A stretch of 64,000 bases of DNA from Kineosporia babensis (GCF_021129305.1 NZ_JAJOMB010000010.1:1-64000), one strand, 5' to 3'; counted from the first letter of the stretch, positions 33,108 to 42,242 are shown. Made by a program: numbers and translations. Notes: generated by a model not told the origin, from the letters alone.

Positions 33108-33385
33108 TGGCCGACGAGTTGCAGGTAGAACTGTCCACTCTGGAGATGATCGCCGAGCACCTGAGCAAGGGCGCCGGTGAACTTGACGCGATAGGCAGTG
33201 GGATGCCGGGTCCGCCCGAAGCAGGCGATCTCTCAGCTCTGATCGGTCAGATTGTCGGCCACTTTGCCGACAACGCTGGGAATTTCGTTGTCGGTATGAA
33301 GGCATCAAGTTCGGCAGTTTCCAAGGCACAGCTTAAGTACAGCGCCACGGACGAGGCCTCGGCCGGCGCCTACCAGGAGAAGTAA
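33107..33385 (+). CDS. WXG100-size helical protein (EspC/ESX-like)
   Basis: The 92-residue protein has the size and two-helix build of ESX/EspC-type secreted proteins: LSTLEMIAEHLSKGAGELDA, a Gly/Pro turn (GMPGPPEAGD), then IGQIVGHFADNAGNFVVGM and AVSKAQLKYSATDEASAGAY. No W-x-G is present, and the C-terminal YxxxD/E secretion motif could be YSATDE. In this family such proteins pair with a larger WXG-domain partner, here the next gene, whose ATG overlaps this stop (TAATG). Probably exported by a type VII system encoded elsewhere. Confidence 0.6.
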   Translation: MADELQVELSTLEMIAEHLSKGAGELDAIGSGMPGPPEAGDLSALIGQIVGHFADNAGNFVVGMKASSSAVSKAQLKYSATDEASAGAYQEK

Positions 33386-34611
33386 TGCCCATCGACACCG
33401 CCGTTCAGGGCGACCCTGAAAGCATCCGGGAAACGTCCACCTGGCTGGCCGATTCGCTGTCTCCCGCGGTGGATACCGCAGTCACGGATGTGTTCAAGGC
33501 TCGTGACGATGCTGAGTCGGACTGGCAGGGCGACGCGGCCACCCTGTTCCGTAGCCGGATGGATACCGGCGGACGCGACGCCTTCAAACTCGCACAGACC
33601 ATCGACAAGTTCGCTGAGGCGCTCAAGGTTCTGGCTGATGACCTCGCTACTGCCCAAAGGCGTATGACGCGGATCCGCGACGACGCCCGCGAGGGTGGCC
33701 TCGACATCGATGGCAAGATTATTCTGGAACCAGGCTCAGGACCTGCACTTCCCGCTGAACCTTACGGAGCGATCACCGATCAAGAAGCTCAGGCCTACAC
33801 CGATGAACTGAAGACGTACAACGCTCACCAAGACCTCCTCTTGCTCTATGTAGAGAAAGAGGAGGCCGTCGACGTGGTCCGCCAGAGCATCGCCCTGCTC
33901 AACGAGACGTTCCAGAATGCCTGGGGCGATGTGGTGGGCAAATGGTTCATCCTGGCAGCATCCTTCGGCAACGACGCAGCCGTCGGCCTGCTCGCTGGTC
34001 AGTATGTGAGCAACCTGAAGAACAAGGCTACGCTGGCTCGAGAGCTCTCCCAGAGCGCCGAGTACTGGGCCACCAAAGTCCCGGATGGCAGCGGATATGC
34101 CTTGTCCCTCAGAGCTAAAGCTATGAACGAGGCCCTGGAGTTTCAGAAGCTCCAGAAGACCATCCAGGCCGGTGAAAGGATCACGGCCAAACTTCCTGTC
34201 GTTGGCTGGGGACTGACCGGGTTCGACGTCTGGTACGACGTCACCCAGAAGGAGAAGCCCGTAGGCAAGGCTGTCATCGGCGGTGCTGCTGGTGTGGGCG
34301 GAGCGATTGCCGGTGGCGCTGCGGCCGGGGCTGTTCTCGGTTCCGTCGTGCCCGGCGCCGGCACTGCGGTGGGGGCGGTTGTGGGTGCCGGTGGAGGCTT
34401 GGTCGGCGGTCTGGCCGCCAGCGCTGTGTCGGACACTGTGTACGACCATCTGCCGGAAGGCACTCGCAACGCGATCGAAGAGGGCTTCAAGGCCACCGGA
34501 GGCTGGGTCAAGGACACCGCCGATAGCGTAGGCAGCGACATCACCGATGCGCCCCGAGAAATCTCTGAGGAATTTCAGAATGCCCGCGAGTTCATCCGAA
34601 GGCTTGGTTAG
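33385..34611 (+). CDS. WXG-domain protein with Gly-zipper segment, toxin candidate
   Basis: The 408-residue protein begins with a WXG100-like helical hairpin (residues 1-95) containing SDWQGDAATLFRSRM, with W47-Q-G49. A helical middle section follows. At about 295-350 is a Gly/Ala zipper (GKAVIGGAAGVGGAIAGGAA and VVGAGGGLVGGLAASAVS), a type of sequence found in membrane-inserting and pore-forming proteins. The last 50 residues are polar (GTRNAIEEGFKATGGWVKDT). A type VII-secreted, membrane-active effector is a reasonable inference; no enzyme motif is visible. It follows an EspC-like gene and precedes a membrane protein that could give immunity. Confidence 0.6.
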   Translation: MPIDTAVQGDPESIRETSTWLADSLSPAVDTAVTDVFKARDDAESDWQGDAATLFRSRMDTGGRDAFKLAQTIDKFAEALKVLADDLATAQRRMTRIRDDAREGGLDIDGKIILEPGSGPALPAEPYGAITDQEAQAYTDELKTYNAHQDLLLLYVEKEEAVDVVRQSIALLNETFQNAWGDVVGKWFILAASFGNDAAVGLLAGQYVSNLKNKATLARELSQSAEYWATKVPDGSGYALSLRAKAMNEALEFQKLQKTIQAGERITAKLPVVGWGLTGFDVWYDVTQKEKPVGKAVIGGAAGVGGAIAGGAAAGAVLGSVVPGAGTAVGAVVGAGGGLVGGLAASAVSDTVYDHLPEGTRNAIEEGFKATGGWVKDTADSVGSDITDAPREISEEFQNAREFIRRLG

Positions 34612-34614
34612 GAC

Positions 34615-35394
34615 ATGAACATCTCCCCGGAGAGAACTCCGCCACGCGACTGGCCGAACCCGCCACGCTCCTTCAGGGGTGCTGCCCTCGCCTTCGTGTG
34701 TGCTCTGGTCGCCCTTCTCGGGTGGTTCATGGTGGTCCTGCTGGCCGTCGGCGGTGAGCTCATGGCCTCGCTGCCGATCGTCTTCACCGCTGCCTTCTTC
34801 AGCCTCGCTGCAGGGCTGGCCATCAGCAGGACGCGCAAGCTACGGCCCAACACCGAAAACCCGCCAACAGCAATGACACCGCACGGGGAGACGGGACTAG
34901 CTTTCGCCTACTCGCGGCGGAGATACGTCTGGAACCTGTCATTCGTCGGGCTCATCGCGGTCGGCTTGGCCGGCTACGCCATCACAGGCGCTTGGGCGGG
35001 TGGAACCGACGGACTGGTTCGGGCCGTGGTGTGCGGGGCCCTGGCTGTCGGGTCAGCCTGGATCGTGCTGTCCGCGGTCCGGAAAAGTCCTGGCGGCATC
35101 GTGGTGACAGCCGCGGGCATCTATCACCACACACCAGCCCTTGAACAGTATGTGCCGTGGGATGCGGTCCGCGAGGTGGTACCGGAGACGCTCCCGGCCG
35201 CCTGGATCGGGGTGCCTTTCGAGTCAATGCCGGGGGTCCGCGAACGCACTCGCGGCGGGATCCTGGGGAAAGGGGCCGGGGGCCGTCCCTACTTGATGTT
35301 GGAGGCTGCCTGGCTCGGTGAAAATGCCATGCCTGCCTACCAATGTCTTCGGTACTACTTCGAGAACCCGGACCGAAGATCAGAGCTCGGATGA
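34615..35394 (+). CDS. Four-helix membrane protein with PH-like domain, possible immunity protein
   Basis: ATG 34615 is 3 bases after the toxin candidate's stop. The 259-residue product has membrane segments at about 22-46, 48-70, 105-128 and 133-155 (for example ALAFVCALVALLGWFMVVLL and VVCGALAVGSAWIVLSAV). A soluble part follows with GGIVVTAAGIYHHTPALEQY and PWDAVREVVPET, the beta pattern of bacterial PH domains. Position directly after a Gly-zipper WXG protein fits an immunity or anchoring role, but that is context only. Confidence 0.5.
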   Translation: MNISPERTPPRDWPNPPRSFRGAALAFVCALVALLGWFMVVLLAVGGELMASLPIVFTAAFFSLAAGLAISRTRKLRPNTENPPTAMTPHGETGLAFAYSRRRYVWNLSFVGLIAVGLAGYAITGAWAGGTDGLVRAVVCGALAVGSAWIVLSAVRKSPGGIVVTAAGIYHHTPALEQYVPWDAVREVVPETLPAAWIGVPFESMPGVRERTRGGILGKGAGGRPYLMLEAAWLGENAMPAYQCLRYYFENPDRRSELG

Positions 35395-35430
35395 TGAAGG
35401 GCCCAGGCGCGAGGTGGTCCCCTGTCCAGT

Positions 35431-35748
35431 TCAGGTGAGGGCGGGACCTGCCGGTGAGGCGCTCACCCCCGTTTGCCGCCGCTCTTCACCTTGGACGGCC
35501 GCACGAGCGAGCACGTCGTAGGTGTGCGCATCGATCTGGCCCATGCTGAAGGCGACCGCCACCTCCATGAACGAGCCTTCCGGGTCAGCCTCTGCGTCCT
35601 CGCCGTCGACGACGCGCGGGCGACTGGGGAAGGTGCGCCGTCGGAAATCTTCGGCGATCTCGTCGAGCGTCACCTCGCCGGCGGCCAGCCGGGCGATGAG
35701 TTGCTTCAGGGGTTCTTGCCCGGCCGTCTCGAGTTCGTCGTTCTGCAT
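35431..35748 (-). CDS. Small hypothetical protein
   Basis: ATG 35748 follows GAGGA by 5 bases; 105 residues. It is acidic and helical: QEPLKQLIARLAAGEVTLDE, then IAEDFRRRTFPSRP, and SFMEVAVAFSMGQIDAHTYD. The upstream part of the open frame (to 35811) has no binding site. It is convergent with the membrane-protein gene. Sequence suggests a real, compact protein; I cannot assign a family. Confidence 0.55.
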   Translation of the reverse strand: MQNDELETAGQEPLKQLIARLAAGEVTLDEIAEDFRRRTFPSRPRVVDGEDAEADPEGSFMEVAVAFSMGQIDAHTYDVLARAAVQGEERRQTGVSASPAGPALT

Positions 35749-36075
35749 CCGGATCCTCGTTTGCGTCGTGGTGCTCTCTACGGTCCGGACGGTAGCTGCC
35801 ACCACCGACAAGATGACGACCCGCCAGCGCCTGAGCGGGTCCGGTCAAGGCCTCGATCATGACCTGCACCCGCTTGTTCAGGCGCAACGGCAGAGCCTCC
35901 GCACTGCATCTCTTCCGCATCGTCCAAAAACCACTAATGCCATCAAAGCACTCAAACTGATCGCTCGATGCCTCTCCCGGAAACGACTTTTCCGGCCTTC
36001 GCTCCCCACCCGAGCACTCAGCCCTCTCCAGCTACGGGAAAATGGGGCCCTACAAGCATCAGACGGGAGTACAGG
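35749..36075. other. Divergent intergenic region ahead of the SNF2 helicase
   Basis: No gene is recognised. It must hold promoters for the small gene at 35431 and for the helicase. A frame in the helicase's reading register is open from 35968, but the sequence there is Pro/Thr-rich and has no binding site. Confidence 0.4.
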
Positions 36076-39000
36076 TTGGCGTCCATCGAGTTGACCGCGA
36101 TCGAGATCGCTGTCCACGAGCAGTCCGGCACCGCCATGCTCCTCGAAGCCCGCGACCTGGTCAGCTCCAACCGGGTGAGCGTGGTCCGGCGCGACGACGA
36201 CCCGACCACCGTTCTGGGAACCGTTCACACGGATCAGGGCGAGTTCACCGCGTGGGTCAGGCTCAGCCCGGAACGGCCCGGCAATCCTGATGTCCGGCAG
36301 TGCAGTTGCGGCAAGCGCAAGTACTGTGTCCATGTCGCTGCCCTCGTCCTCAGCACCGAAGCCCGCACCCGGCCAAAGCTTCCGACCGCACCCGAACCAA
36401 GCCTGTGGGAAGCCGCCCTTACCCAAGTGCTCAAGCCTGCTACCAAGGCTTCTGAGGTCAGCCCGGCCCCGCAGAACGCACAGATTGCCCTGCAGTTTGA
36501 GCTGCGAGCCGATGCCGAACCTGCCGCTATCGATGTTCGTCTGGTCATTCCTGGCACGAACGGCGGCTGGGTTCGCTCGACGGCCTCGTGGACCTGGCTC
36601 AACTACACGGATCACCACCTTCGGCGGGTACCCCGGGAGCACGTCCGGCTGCTCAAGGAGTTCGCCGGGCTTGCCACCGGCTACGCCCCACACATCAACG
36701 ACCGGCATTTCACCCTCACTTCCATTACCAGCAGCCGAATTTGGCCGGTCCTTCAGGAGATGAAGGCGTCCGGCCTGCCCTTGGTGATGTCCGGACGCAC
36801 GGCCATGCCCGTGCGGGTACTCGCCGAACCCTTGACTCCGCGGATCGCTCTACGCCGCAGCAGTGCGGGGATACACATGGAAGCGGTTCTTGCGGGCGAC
36901 GGTACAGATGTGGAAGCGCCATTTCTTCCCATCGCCGATCCTGCCCACGGCGTGGCCTGGCACCCCGATCACAGCAGCGATCAGCTCAGTCTGGCTGCCC
37001 TTGCCGTTACCCCGCCCGAGGTCTTCCGGCGACTGGCCCACAACGGTTTTCCGGTTATCCCCGCGGCCGGCGAAGAGCGATTCCTGACCGAGTTCTTCCC
37101 GCGACTGGCCGAGCAGATCGAGGTCGTGAGCCCGGACGGGTCCGTCGAAACTCCCCAACCGCTGCCTCCAGTCATCGAATTCACCATCACCGTGATCGGC
37201 GAGCACCGCGTCCGGCTGGAGTCGTCGTGGATCTACCGATTGGGCAAGGCCAGTCGCCGGGAGCCGGTCCGGTTGCCCTACGGCAAGACCCCCGCCAAGC
37301 GGAACGTTGCCGGGGAGTCCGCTGTACTGGAGCAGCTCAGGCCGATTCTCGGCGAGGTTCCAGGTCTGCTGGAGCCGACCACGCGCGGCCTGGCACCCGT
37401 ACCCTCCTGCACGGTCGAGGGCATGGGTACGGCCCATCTTCTGAGCCAGGTCGTGCCCGCTCTCCGGGATCGCGACGACGTTCTGATCACCCTCGTGACC
37501 GGCGAATCCGAGCTTCCCGAATACCACGAGTCCCACGACGCCCCCGTCTTCTCGTTCGCTCCTTCCAAGGCCGACGGCGGCGACTCCCAGGACTGGTTCG
37601 ACCTGGCCGTGACGATCACCGTGGACGGCCGCAAGATCCCGTTCCAGGAGCTCTTTCTGGCGCTCGCCCAGGGCGAGATGCACCTCCTACTTGAGGACGG
37701 CCTCTGGTTCAGTCTGGACCGGGACGAGTTCCACCGGCTCGCCGCCCTGATCGCTGAGTCCAGAGAAATTATGGACGCACCTGAGGGCTCGGTGCGGATC
37801 GGCCGCTTCCACAGTGGCATCTGGTCCGAGATCGATGATCTCGGTGAGATCAAGGGCCGGGCCGCTGGCTGGCGCAAGTCTGTCCAGACGCTGAGCCAGC
37901 TGGCCGATCTGCCAGAGCACAAGTTGCCGGCCGGGGTCGAGGCCTCGCTGCGCAGCTACCAGGAAGACGGGTTCCGCTGGCTGGCAACGCTTCTCCAGCA
38001 TCGGCTGGGCGGGGTTCTGGCCGACGACATGGGCCTGGGCAAAACCCTGCAGACCTTGACCCTGCTGCAGCACGCCCAGGAACGAAAGATCTCGCATCTG
38101 CCTTTCCTAGTGGTCGCCCCCACCAGCGTCATCGGTAACTGGGCGCACGAGGCGCAGCAGTTCACCCCGGATCTCCGGGTGGCCGTGCTCGATGCGACGA
38201 GTAGCCGCCGAGGATACGAGCTTTCGGAGACCATCGAGCAAGTGGACGTGGTGGTCACCTCGTACACGCTGTTCCGGCTCGAGTTCGCGGACTACCGGAA
38301 GTTCGAGTGGGCCGGCCTGATCCTTGACGAGGCGCAGACGGTCAAGAACCACCAGAGCGCCGGTTATCGTTGCGCCCGCGACCTTTCCGCCGAGTTCAAG
38401 CTCGCCGTCACAGGCACCCCGATCGAGAACAACCTGATGGAGCTCTGGGCCCTGTTCTCGATCACCGCTCCAGGCCTGTTCCCGCGAGCGGAACGGTTCA
38501 CCGACTACTACCGCAAGCCGATCGAACGCGAGCAGAACCCCGAGCGGCTGGCCCAGCTGCGCCGCCGGATCGGCCCACTCATGTTGCGTCGCAACAAGGA
38601 ACAGGTAGCCAGCGACCTTCCCGAGCGGCGCGAGCAGGTGATCGAACTCGACCTGGCACCGAAACAGCGCACCATCTACCAGAAGTATCTGCAGCGGGAA
38701 CGCCAGCGAGTGCTCGGCCTGCTCGGCGATCTGACCCGCAACCGCTTCGAGATCTTCCGGTCGCTCACCCTGCTGCGTCAGGCCAGCCTCGACGTCTCTC
38801 TGATCGACCCGGTCCACGCGAACGTCCCGAGTACCAAGCTTGACGCCCTTCTCGAGCATCTGGCCGAGATTGCTGCGCAGGGCCACCGGGTACTGGTTTT
38901 CAGCCAGTTCACCCGGTTCCTGACTCGCGCGGCCCAGCGTTTGGACGAGGCCGGCCTGGAGTACTGCTATCTCGACGGCAAGACCCGTAAGCGGGCTGAG

Positions 39001-39333
39001 GTGATCTCCCGGTTCCGCGAGGGCGACGCACCGGTCTTCCTAATCAGCCTCAAGGCTGGCGGCACCGGCCTCACCCTGACCGAGGCCGACTACGTCTTTC
39101 TTCTCGACCCGTGGTGGAACCCCGCGGTCGAGGCCCAGGCCGTCGACCGTGCGCACCGGATCGGCCAGACCCGCAACGTCATGGTCTACCGACTGGTGGC
39201 CAAGGACACGATCGAGGCCAAGGTGATGGCGCTCAAGGCCCGCAAGAGTGCGCTGACCAACAGCGTTCTGGAGGGCGACGAGATCGGCTCAGCGGCCCTG
39301 ACCGCCGACGACATCCGCGGCCTGCTGGACTGA
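36076..39333 (+). CDS. SNF2-family helicase with SWIM zinc finger
   Basis: I prefer TTG 36076 because GGGAG lies 7 bases upstream; ATG 35968 has no site. The 1085-residue protein starts with a SWIM zinc finger, QCSCGKRKYCVHVAAL (about residues 74-90). A long beta-rich SNF2-associated region follows, and then the motor: DDMGLGKTLQTLTLL (about 649), LDEAQTVKNHQSAGYR (about 752), TGTPIENNLMELW, VLVFSQFTRFLTRA (about 938), and SLKAGGTGLTLTEADYVFLL with DRAHRIGQT near 1025. It is a DNA translocase. Bacterial SNF2 proteins are frequent in DISARM-like and other defence islands. It is convergent with a gene whose relatives I have seen beside such helicases. Confidence 0.85.
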   Translation: MASIELTAIEIAVHEQSGTAMLLEARDLVSSNRVSVVRRDDDPTTVLGTVHTDQGEFTAWVRLSPERPGNPDVRQCSCGKRKYCVHVAALVLSTEARTRPKLPTAPEPSLWEAALTQVLKPATKASEVSPAPQNAQIALQFELRADAEPAAIDVRLVIPGTNGGWVRSTASWTWLNYTDHHLRRVPREHVRLLKEFAGLATGYAPHINDRHFTLTSITSSRIWPVLQEMKASGLPLVMSGRTAMPVRVLAEPLTPRIALRRSSAGIHMEAVLAGDGTDVEAPFLPIADPAHGVAWHPDHSSDQLSLAALAVTPPEVFRRLAHNGFPVIPAAGEERFLTEFFPRLAEQIEVVSPDGSVETPQPLPPVIEFTITVIGEHRVRLESSWIYRLGKASRREPVRLPYGKTPAKRNVAGESAVLEQLRPILGEVPGLLEPTTRGLAPVPSCTVEGMGTAHLLSQVVPALRDRDDVLITLVTGESELPEYHESHDAPVFSFAPSKADGGDSQDWFDLAVTITVDGRKIPFQELFLALAQGEMHLLLEDGLWFSLDRDEFHRLAALIAESREIMDAPEGSVRIGRFHSGIWSEIDDLGEIKGRAAGWRKSVQTLSQLADLPEHKLPAGVEASLRSYQEDGFRWLATLLQHRLGGVLADDMGLGKTLQTLTLLQHAQERKISHLPFLVVAPTSVIGNWAHEAQQFTPDLRVAVLDATSSRRGYELSETIEQVDVVVTSYTLFRLEFADYRKFEWAGLILDEAQTVKNHQSAGYRCARDLSAEFKLAVTGTPIENNLMELWALFSITAPGLFPRAERFTDYYRKPIEREQNPERLAQLRRRIGPLMLRRNKEQVASDLPERREQVIELDLAPKQRTIYQKYLQRERQRVLGLLGDLTRNRFEIFRSLTLLRQASLDVSLIDPVHANVPSTKLDALLEHLAEIAAQGHRVLVFSQFTRFLTRAAQRLDEAGLEYCYLDGKTRKRAEVISRFREGDAPVFLISLKAGGTGLTLTEADYVFLLDPWWNPAVEAQAVDRAHRIGQTRNVMVYRLVAKDTIEAKVMALKARKSALTNSVLEGDEIGSAALTADDIRGLLD

Positions 39334-39366
39334 GAACCGCTGCCGGTCATTCAGGATTCGTGGGCT

Positions 39367-40521
39367 TCAGCCCAACCCTGCCGCGTCGAACCGCCGAAGC
39401 AACGCCGTCCGATTCGCATACCTGGCTCCGAGCGCGTCCAGACGTTCAGTCACTGCCGCTTCGGCGCCTTCACGTACGCCCAGATCACGCAGGTCGACCA
39501 GCAGCGCCACAGCCTCGTCGTACTGCCTGGGTTTCGAGGTGGCGATCAGCTCGTCCACCTGCTTCCAGGGCCGCTCGCCTTGCTTCTTCAGGGCGTCAAG
39601 GCGCTTCCCTCGGGCGACAGCAGCTTTCCGCTGACGTTCCTCCTCGGCCCGCCGGCTGGCCTCCGCCGCGGCACGTTCCCCTTCTCCGCGTAGCTGAGCG
39701 GCGCGGAACAGCAGGTCGCCCACGGTGCGTGAGGCTGGCCCGGCCGGTGCATCGGCTTTGCGGGCTTCCTGGAACTGGCGCATCAGGGTCTGCCCAAGGA
39801 ACTGGTCTTCCATCCGCATGAGGCGAACCAGCATCTTGTCCTTCGTCTTGGCCGGGAGATTGGCCACCCAATCGGCCAATTCCTCGTCCCCGGGAGCGTC
39901 TGGAGCCTCCTCGCTGCCCTCCGCCGCGGCCGCCACCAGGTACGGATCGATCCGCAGGAAGCTGATCAAGGATTCCAACGACCCCGGCAGCTCGCCCAAG
40001 CCGGGTGGAACCGGGGGCTCCAGCTCGTCGTCCTCCAGTTCACCCACGTCGGCGGAGAAGAGCCAGGCGATGTAGAGCAGTCTCAGGTCTCCTCGGGCCA
40101 GGTCCGTCCGGGCCGCCACGATGGAACCGAGGATGCCTTCTTCCTGGTCGTCCTCGTTCCAGTACTCGTCTGCCCCGTCTTCCGGGTGAATGCTGAGATC
40201 CAGGACGACGCTGGAACCATGGCTCCAGGCAGAAGCCACATCGGTGTCGCAGTACTGCTCCGCAACTTTGAGGCTGAGTTGGCGTTTCGGCACCTTCAGC
40301 ATCACCTGCCGACTGCCCCAGCCGGCGGTGTACAGGTGAGCGTCGAACATCCGCTCCACCAAGCGCTTTGGGTCGCCCTTGAGATCACCCCAGTGGTAGA
40401 CGTTCACGAAACTGGTCGGGGTGATGGTGACCCGGGTCGACATGTCCCGCAGCTGCCGCATCTGGTCCTCGGTCAGCCGGCGGTCGATCGCCTGGAACTC
40501 GTAGTACTGGTACTCGCTCAC
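39367..40521 (-). CDS. Conserved hypothetical protein, SNF2-helicase partner
   Basis: The 384-residue protein begins YQYYEFQAIDRRLTEDQM and continues RVTITPTSFVNVYHWGDLKG and FDAHLYTAGWGSRQVMLK. I recognise this N-terminal domain from uncharacterised proteins in several phyla that sit next to SWIM/SNF2 helicase genes. The middle is acidic (LEDDELEPPVPPGLGEL), and the C-terminal third is a charged coiled coil (GERAAAEASRRAEEERQRKA) ending in helical repeats. Its stop is 33 bases from the helicase stop, tail to tail. No enzymatic motif is visible; an adaptor for the helicase is likely. ATG 40519-40521 was used. Confidence 0.65.
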   Translation of the reverse strand: MSEYQYYEFQAIDRRLTEDQMRQLRDMSTRVTITPTSFVNVYHWGDLKGDPKRLVERMFDAHLYTAGWGSRQVMLKVPKRQLSLKVAEQYCDTDVASAWSHGSSVVLDLSIHPEDGADEYWNEDDQEEGILGSIVAARTDLARGDLRLLYIAWLFSADVGELEDDELEPPVPPGLGELPGSLESLISFLRIDPYLVAAAAEGSEEAPDAPGDEELADWVANLPAKTKDKMLVRLMRMEDQFLGQTLMRQFQEARKADAPAGPASRTVGDLLFRAAQLRGEGERAAAEASRRAEEERQRKAAVARGKRLDALKKQGERPWKQVDELIATSKPRQYDEAVALLVDLRDLGVREGAEAAVTERLDALGARYANRTALLRRFDAAGLG

Positions 40522-40564
40522 TTCGTACAGCCTGTCACGACAGCCTTGCCCCGCGGACCCGGGC

Positions 40565-41020
40565 TCAGCCGTGTGCGCCTGTTGATAGCGAAAGCGTAGG
40601 CTGCGGAGTGGCGATCGGGATCAGAATCTCAGGATCGGCAATCATCGCGGCCAGGGATCGCATAATCGTGGCTGCGAAATCGTACATCGTATGCCGATAG
40701 AGGCCGTCGAGTGCTTCCAGCAAGTCTTCGGCCGAGGGGATCTTGAGCTCGTCCGACCCAGACAAGACACCGTAGACCGTGACACCGACCAAGTACCCGG
40801 ACTGGATGATTGAGACGTCCGCCCCCAACAGCTGAGGGCCTGGCGTCTGAATCAGGTTGAGAGAGAAGGTGACTTCGTTCTCAACCTCTCCAGTTTCAGC
40901 CGCGCTAGCTGCCTTTTCTTCGTCCATAGGTTCGGCGTAGGGCATCACGGCTGCCCGGACGACATGTAAGCCGGTTATGGAGGGAAGCTCGAAAGAATTC
41001 GGCGCTGCTTCGTCAGGCAC
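40565..41020 (-). CDS. SecB-like chaperone of a toxin-antitoxin-chaperone module
   Basis: The 151-residue protein has alternating beta strands (EVTFSLNLIQTPGP, YLVGVTVYGVLSGSDE) and then a long C-terminal helix leading to IADPEILIPIATPQPTLSL. That order and the I-P-I/V-P-rich end fit SecB-fold proteins, including the actinobacterial SecB-like chaperones (Mycobacterium Rv1957 type) that protect HigA-like antitoxins. It lies 6 bases after the stop of the XRE gene on the same strand, the usual TAC order of toxin, antitoxin, chaperone. The assignment rests on pattern and context. Confidence 0.5.
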   Translation of the reverse strand: MPDEAAPNSFELPSITGLHVVRAAVMPYAEPMDEEKAASAAETGEVENEVTFSLNLIQTPGPQLLGADVSIIQSGYLVGVTVYGVLSGSDELKIPSAEDLLEALDGLYRHTMYDFAATIMRSLAAMIADPEILIPIATPQPTLSLSTGAHG

Positions 41021-41026
41021 AGGTGA

Positions 41027-41443
41027 TCAGGCCCCCTCCTTCGCCTGCTGCACATGAGCGACACGGGCTACCAAGGTGGAGAGTTCGGAGGTCTGGCTCG
41101 TCCAAGTCGTTGTGATCTTCGTGGACGCCCCACCTGCCCACACGGCCTCAGCCGTCGTCGCCGTGTCCTGAAACTTGCCAACGGTGTGCTGAACGGTGGC
41201 ACCCACCGCCATTGCGTATCGCCGCAACGTCGACAAGTGAGGATCGCGCTCTCCGCTCTCTATCCGGGAGACGGAGCTGGGAGAGATGCCCATGAGCCGG
41301 CCGACGTCGGTCTGCGACAGACCTTGCTCTTCGCGGATGCGAATAAGGTCGTCGAGGAGCTTGGAGTCCGCCTCCACAAGTGCACGGGCATGGCGATCTT
41401 TCGGATCCTGCGGGTTGATGCCCAACATCTCGTCGAGATCCAT
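41027..41443 (-). CDS. XRE-family antitoxin-like protein (HigA-like) with C-terminal extension
   Basis: The 138-residue protein has a clean helix-turn-helix at about residues 32-85: LIRIREEQGLSQTDVGRLMG, then SPSSVSRIESGERDPHLSTLRRY. After it comes a 50-residue tail (TTAEAVWAGGASTKITTTWT...) without HTH character. In TAC systems the HigA antitoxin has such a chaperone-addiction tail that the SecB-like protein binds. The gene is second in a minus-strand trio. It probably represses its own promoter upstream of the toxin-like gene. Confidence 0.7.
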   Translation of the reverse strand: MDLDEMLGINPQDPKDRHARALVEADSKLLDDLIRIREEQGLSQTDVGRLMGISPSSVSRIESGERDPHLSTLRRYAMAVGATVQHTVGKFQDTATTAEAVWAGGASTKITTTWTSQTSELSTLVARVAHVQQAKEGA

Positions 41444-41556
41444 GGCTCAACTCCTAGGTCAGTCAACGCGCCGATGGGGCGCGCTGCGGTTTCACTACCG
41501 AACCCGCGGCACAGGATTGCCGTGGCCGCCTATGCGCTCAACGACATAGTTGCACA

Positions 41557-41955
41557 TCAACTTGAGCGCGAGGGCTGTCCTCCAGGAGCACCCAACGCGA
41601 CGTGCACCCGATAGTCGGCCTGTCGTGCGTGGCCGTTCTGCTCCTCCAGCCCCATGGGCCCCGGAGCCTTGCTGGCCAAGAGTGCAGCGTAGAGACAGTC
41701 CGGAATATCAGCGGGCTCTGTGAAGTACAGCCGGACCAGATTCGACCGTTCGTCCTCGCCGCCCGGATGCCAGCTCATGCGAAGCTCCAGAATCGTGGGC
41801 GCCACGGCCATCTGCGTAACATCGCACCCGGCGGAAGCGGTACCAAACCGACAATTGTCGGCTTCAGCCCGCTTCAGCAGATCGCGTATCTCGTGCCTGA
41901 TCAGACGCTGAGTCAGTTCCGTGTGCCCGCTGAGGAGTTGCTCAAGCTCAACCAT
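41557..41955 (-). CDS. Toxin-like protein (HigB/RelE-like candidate), first gene of the TAC trio
   Basis: From ATG 41955 the product has 132 residues. A helical start (HEIRDLLKRAEADN) is followed by strands ILELRMSW, NLVRLYFTEP, then LYAALLASKAPGPMGLEEQN and a helix with HARQADYRVHV. The ELR.SW ... RLYF.EP ... L.ALL..K order resembles HigB/RelE mRNA interferases, in which a K and an R near these sites are functional. The start is uncertain because no strong binding site is seen; the frame is open to 42051. Upstream, 42150-42180 has two AGCGTG copies (AGCGTGTCATAGCGTG) that could be the antitoxin operator. Confidence 0.45.
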   Translation of the reverse strand: MVELEQLLSGHTELTQRLIRHEIRDLLKRAEADNCRFGTASAGCDVTQMAVAPTILELRMSWHPGGEDERSNLVRLYFTEPADIPDCLYAALLASKAPGPMGLEEQNGHARQADYRVHVALGAPGGQPSRSS

Positions 41956-42242
41956 CCAGTGATTGCGACCGGTGACCCCATCCCTGCAACTGGACCAAGA
42001 GCCGCCCTCGCGACAGGATCTCCGCCCCGGAGGTTCCGCTAGCCGAACCATACGGAGATACCGAAAGAAAAGGTGCTGGGCACAGACCGAGCCGGGGCCA
42101 AAGTGGCGTGCAACATCCGTCCCCTCAAGAAACCAGCGAAACCAGCACCATTGAGCTTAGCGTGTCATAGCGTGACTCACTGTGCCGATAGGGGCAGGTC
42201 GGGATCAGGCTGTCTGCTGCGGAGACGTCTCCGGTCCCGTTC

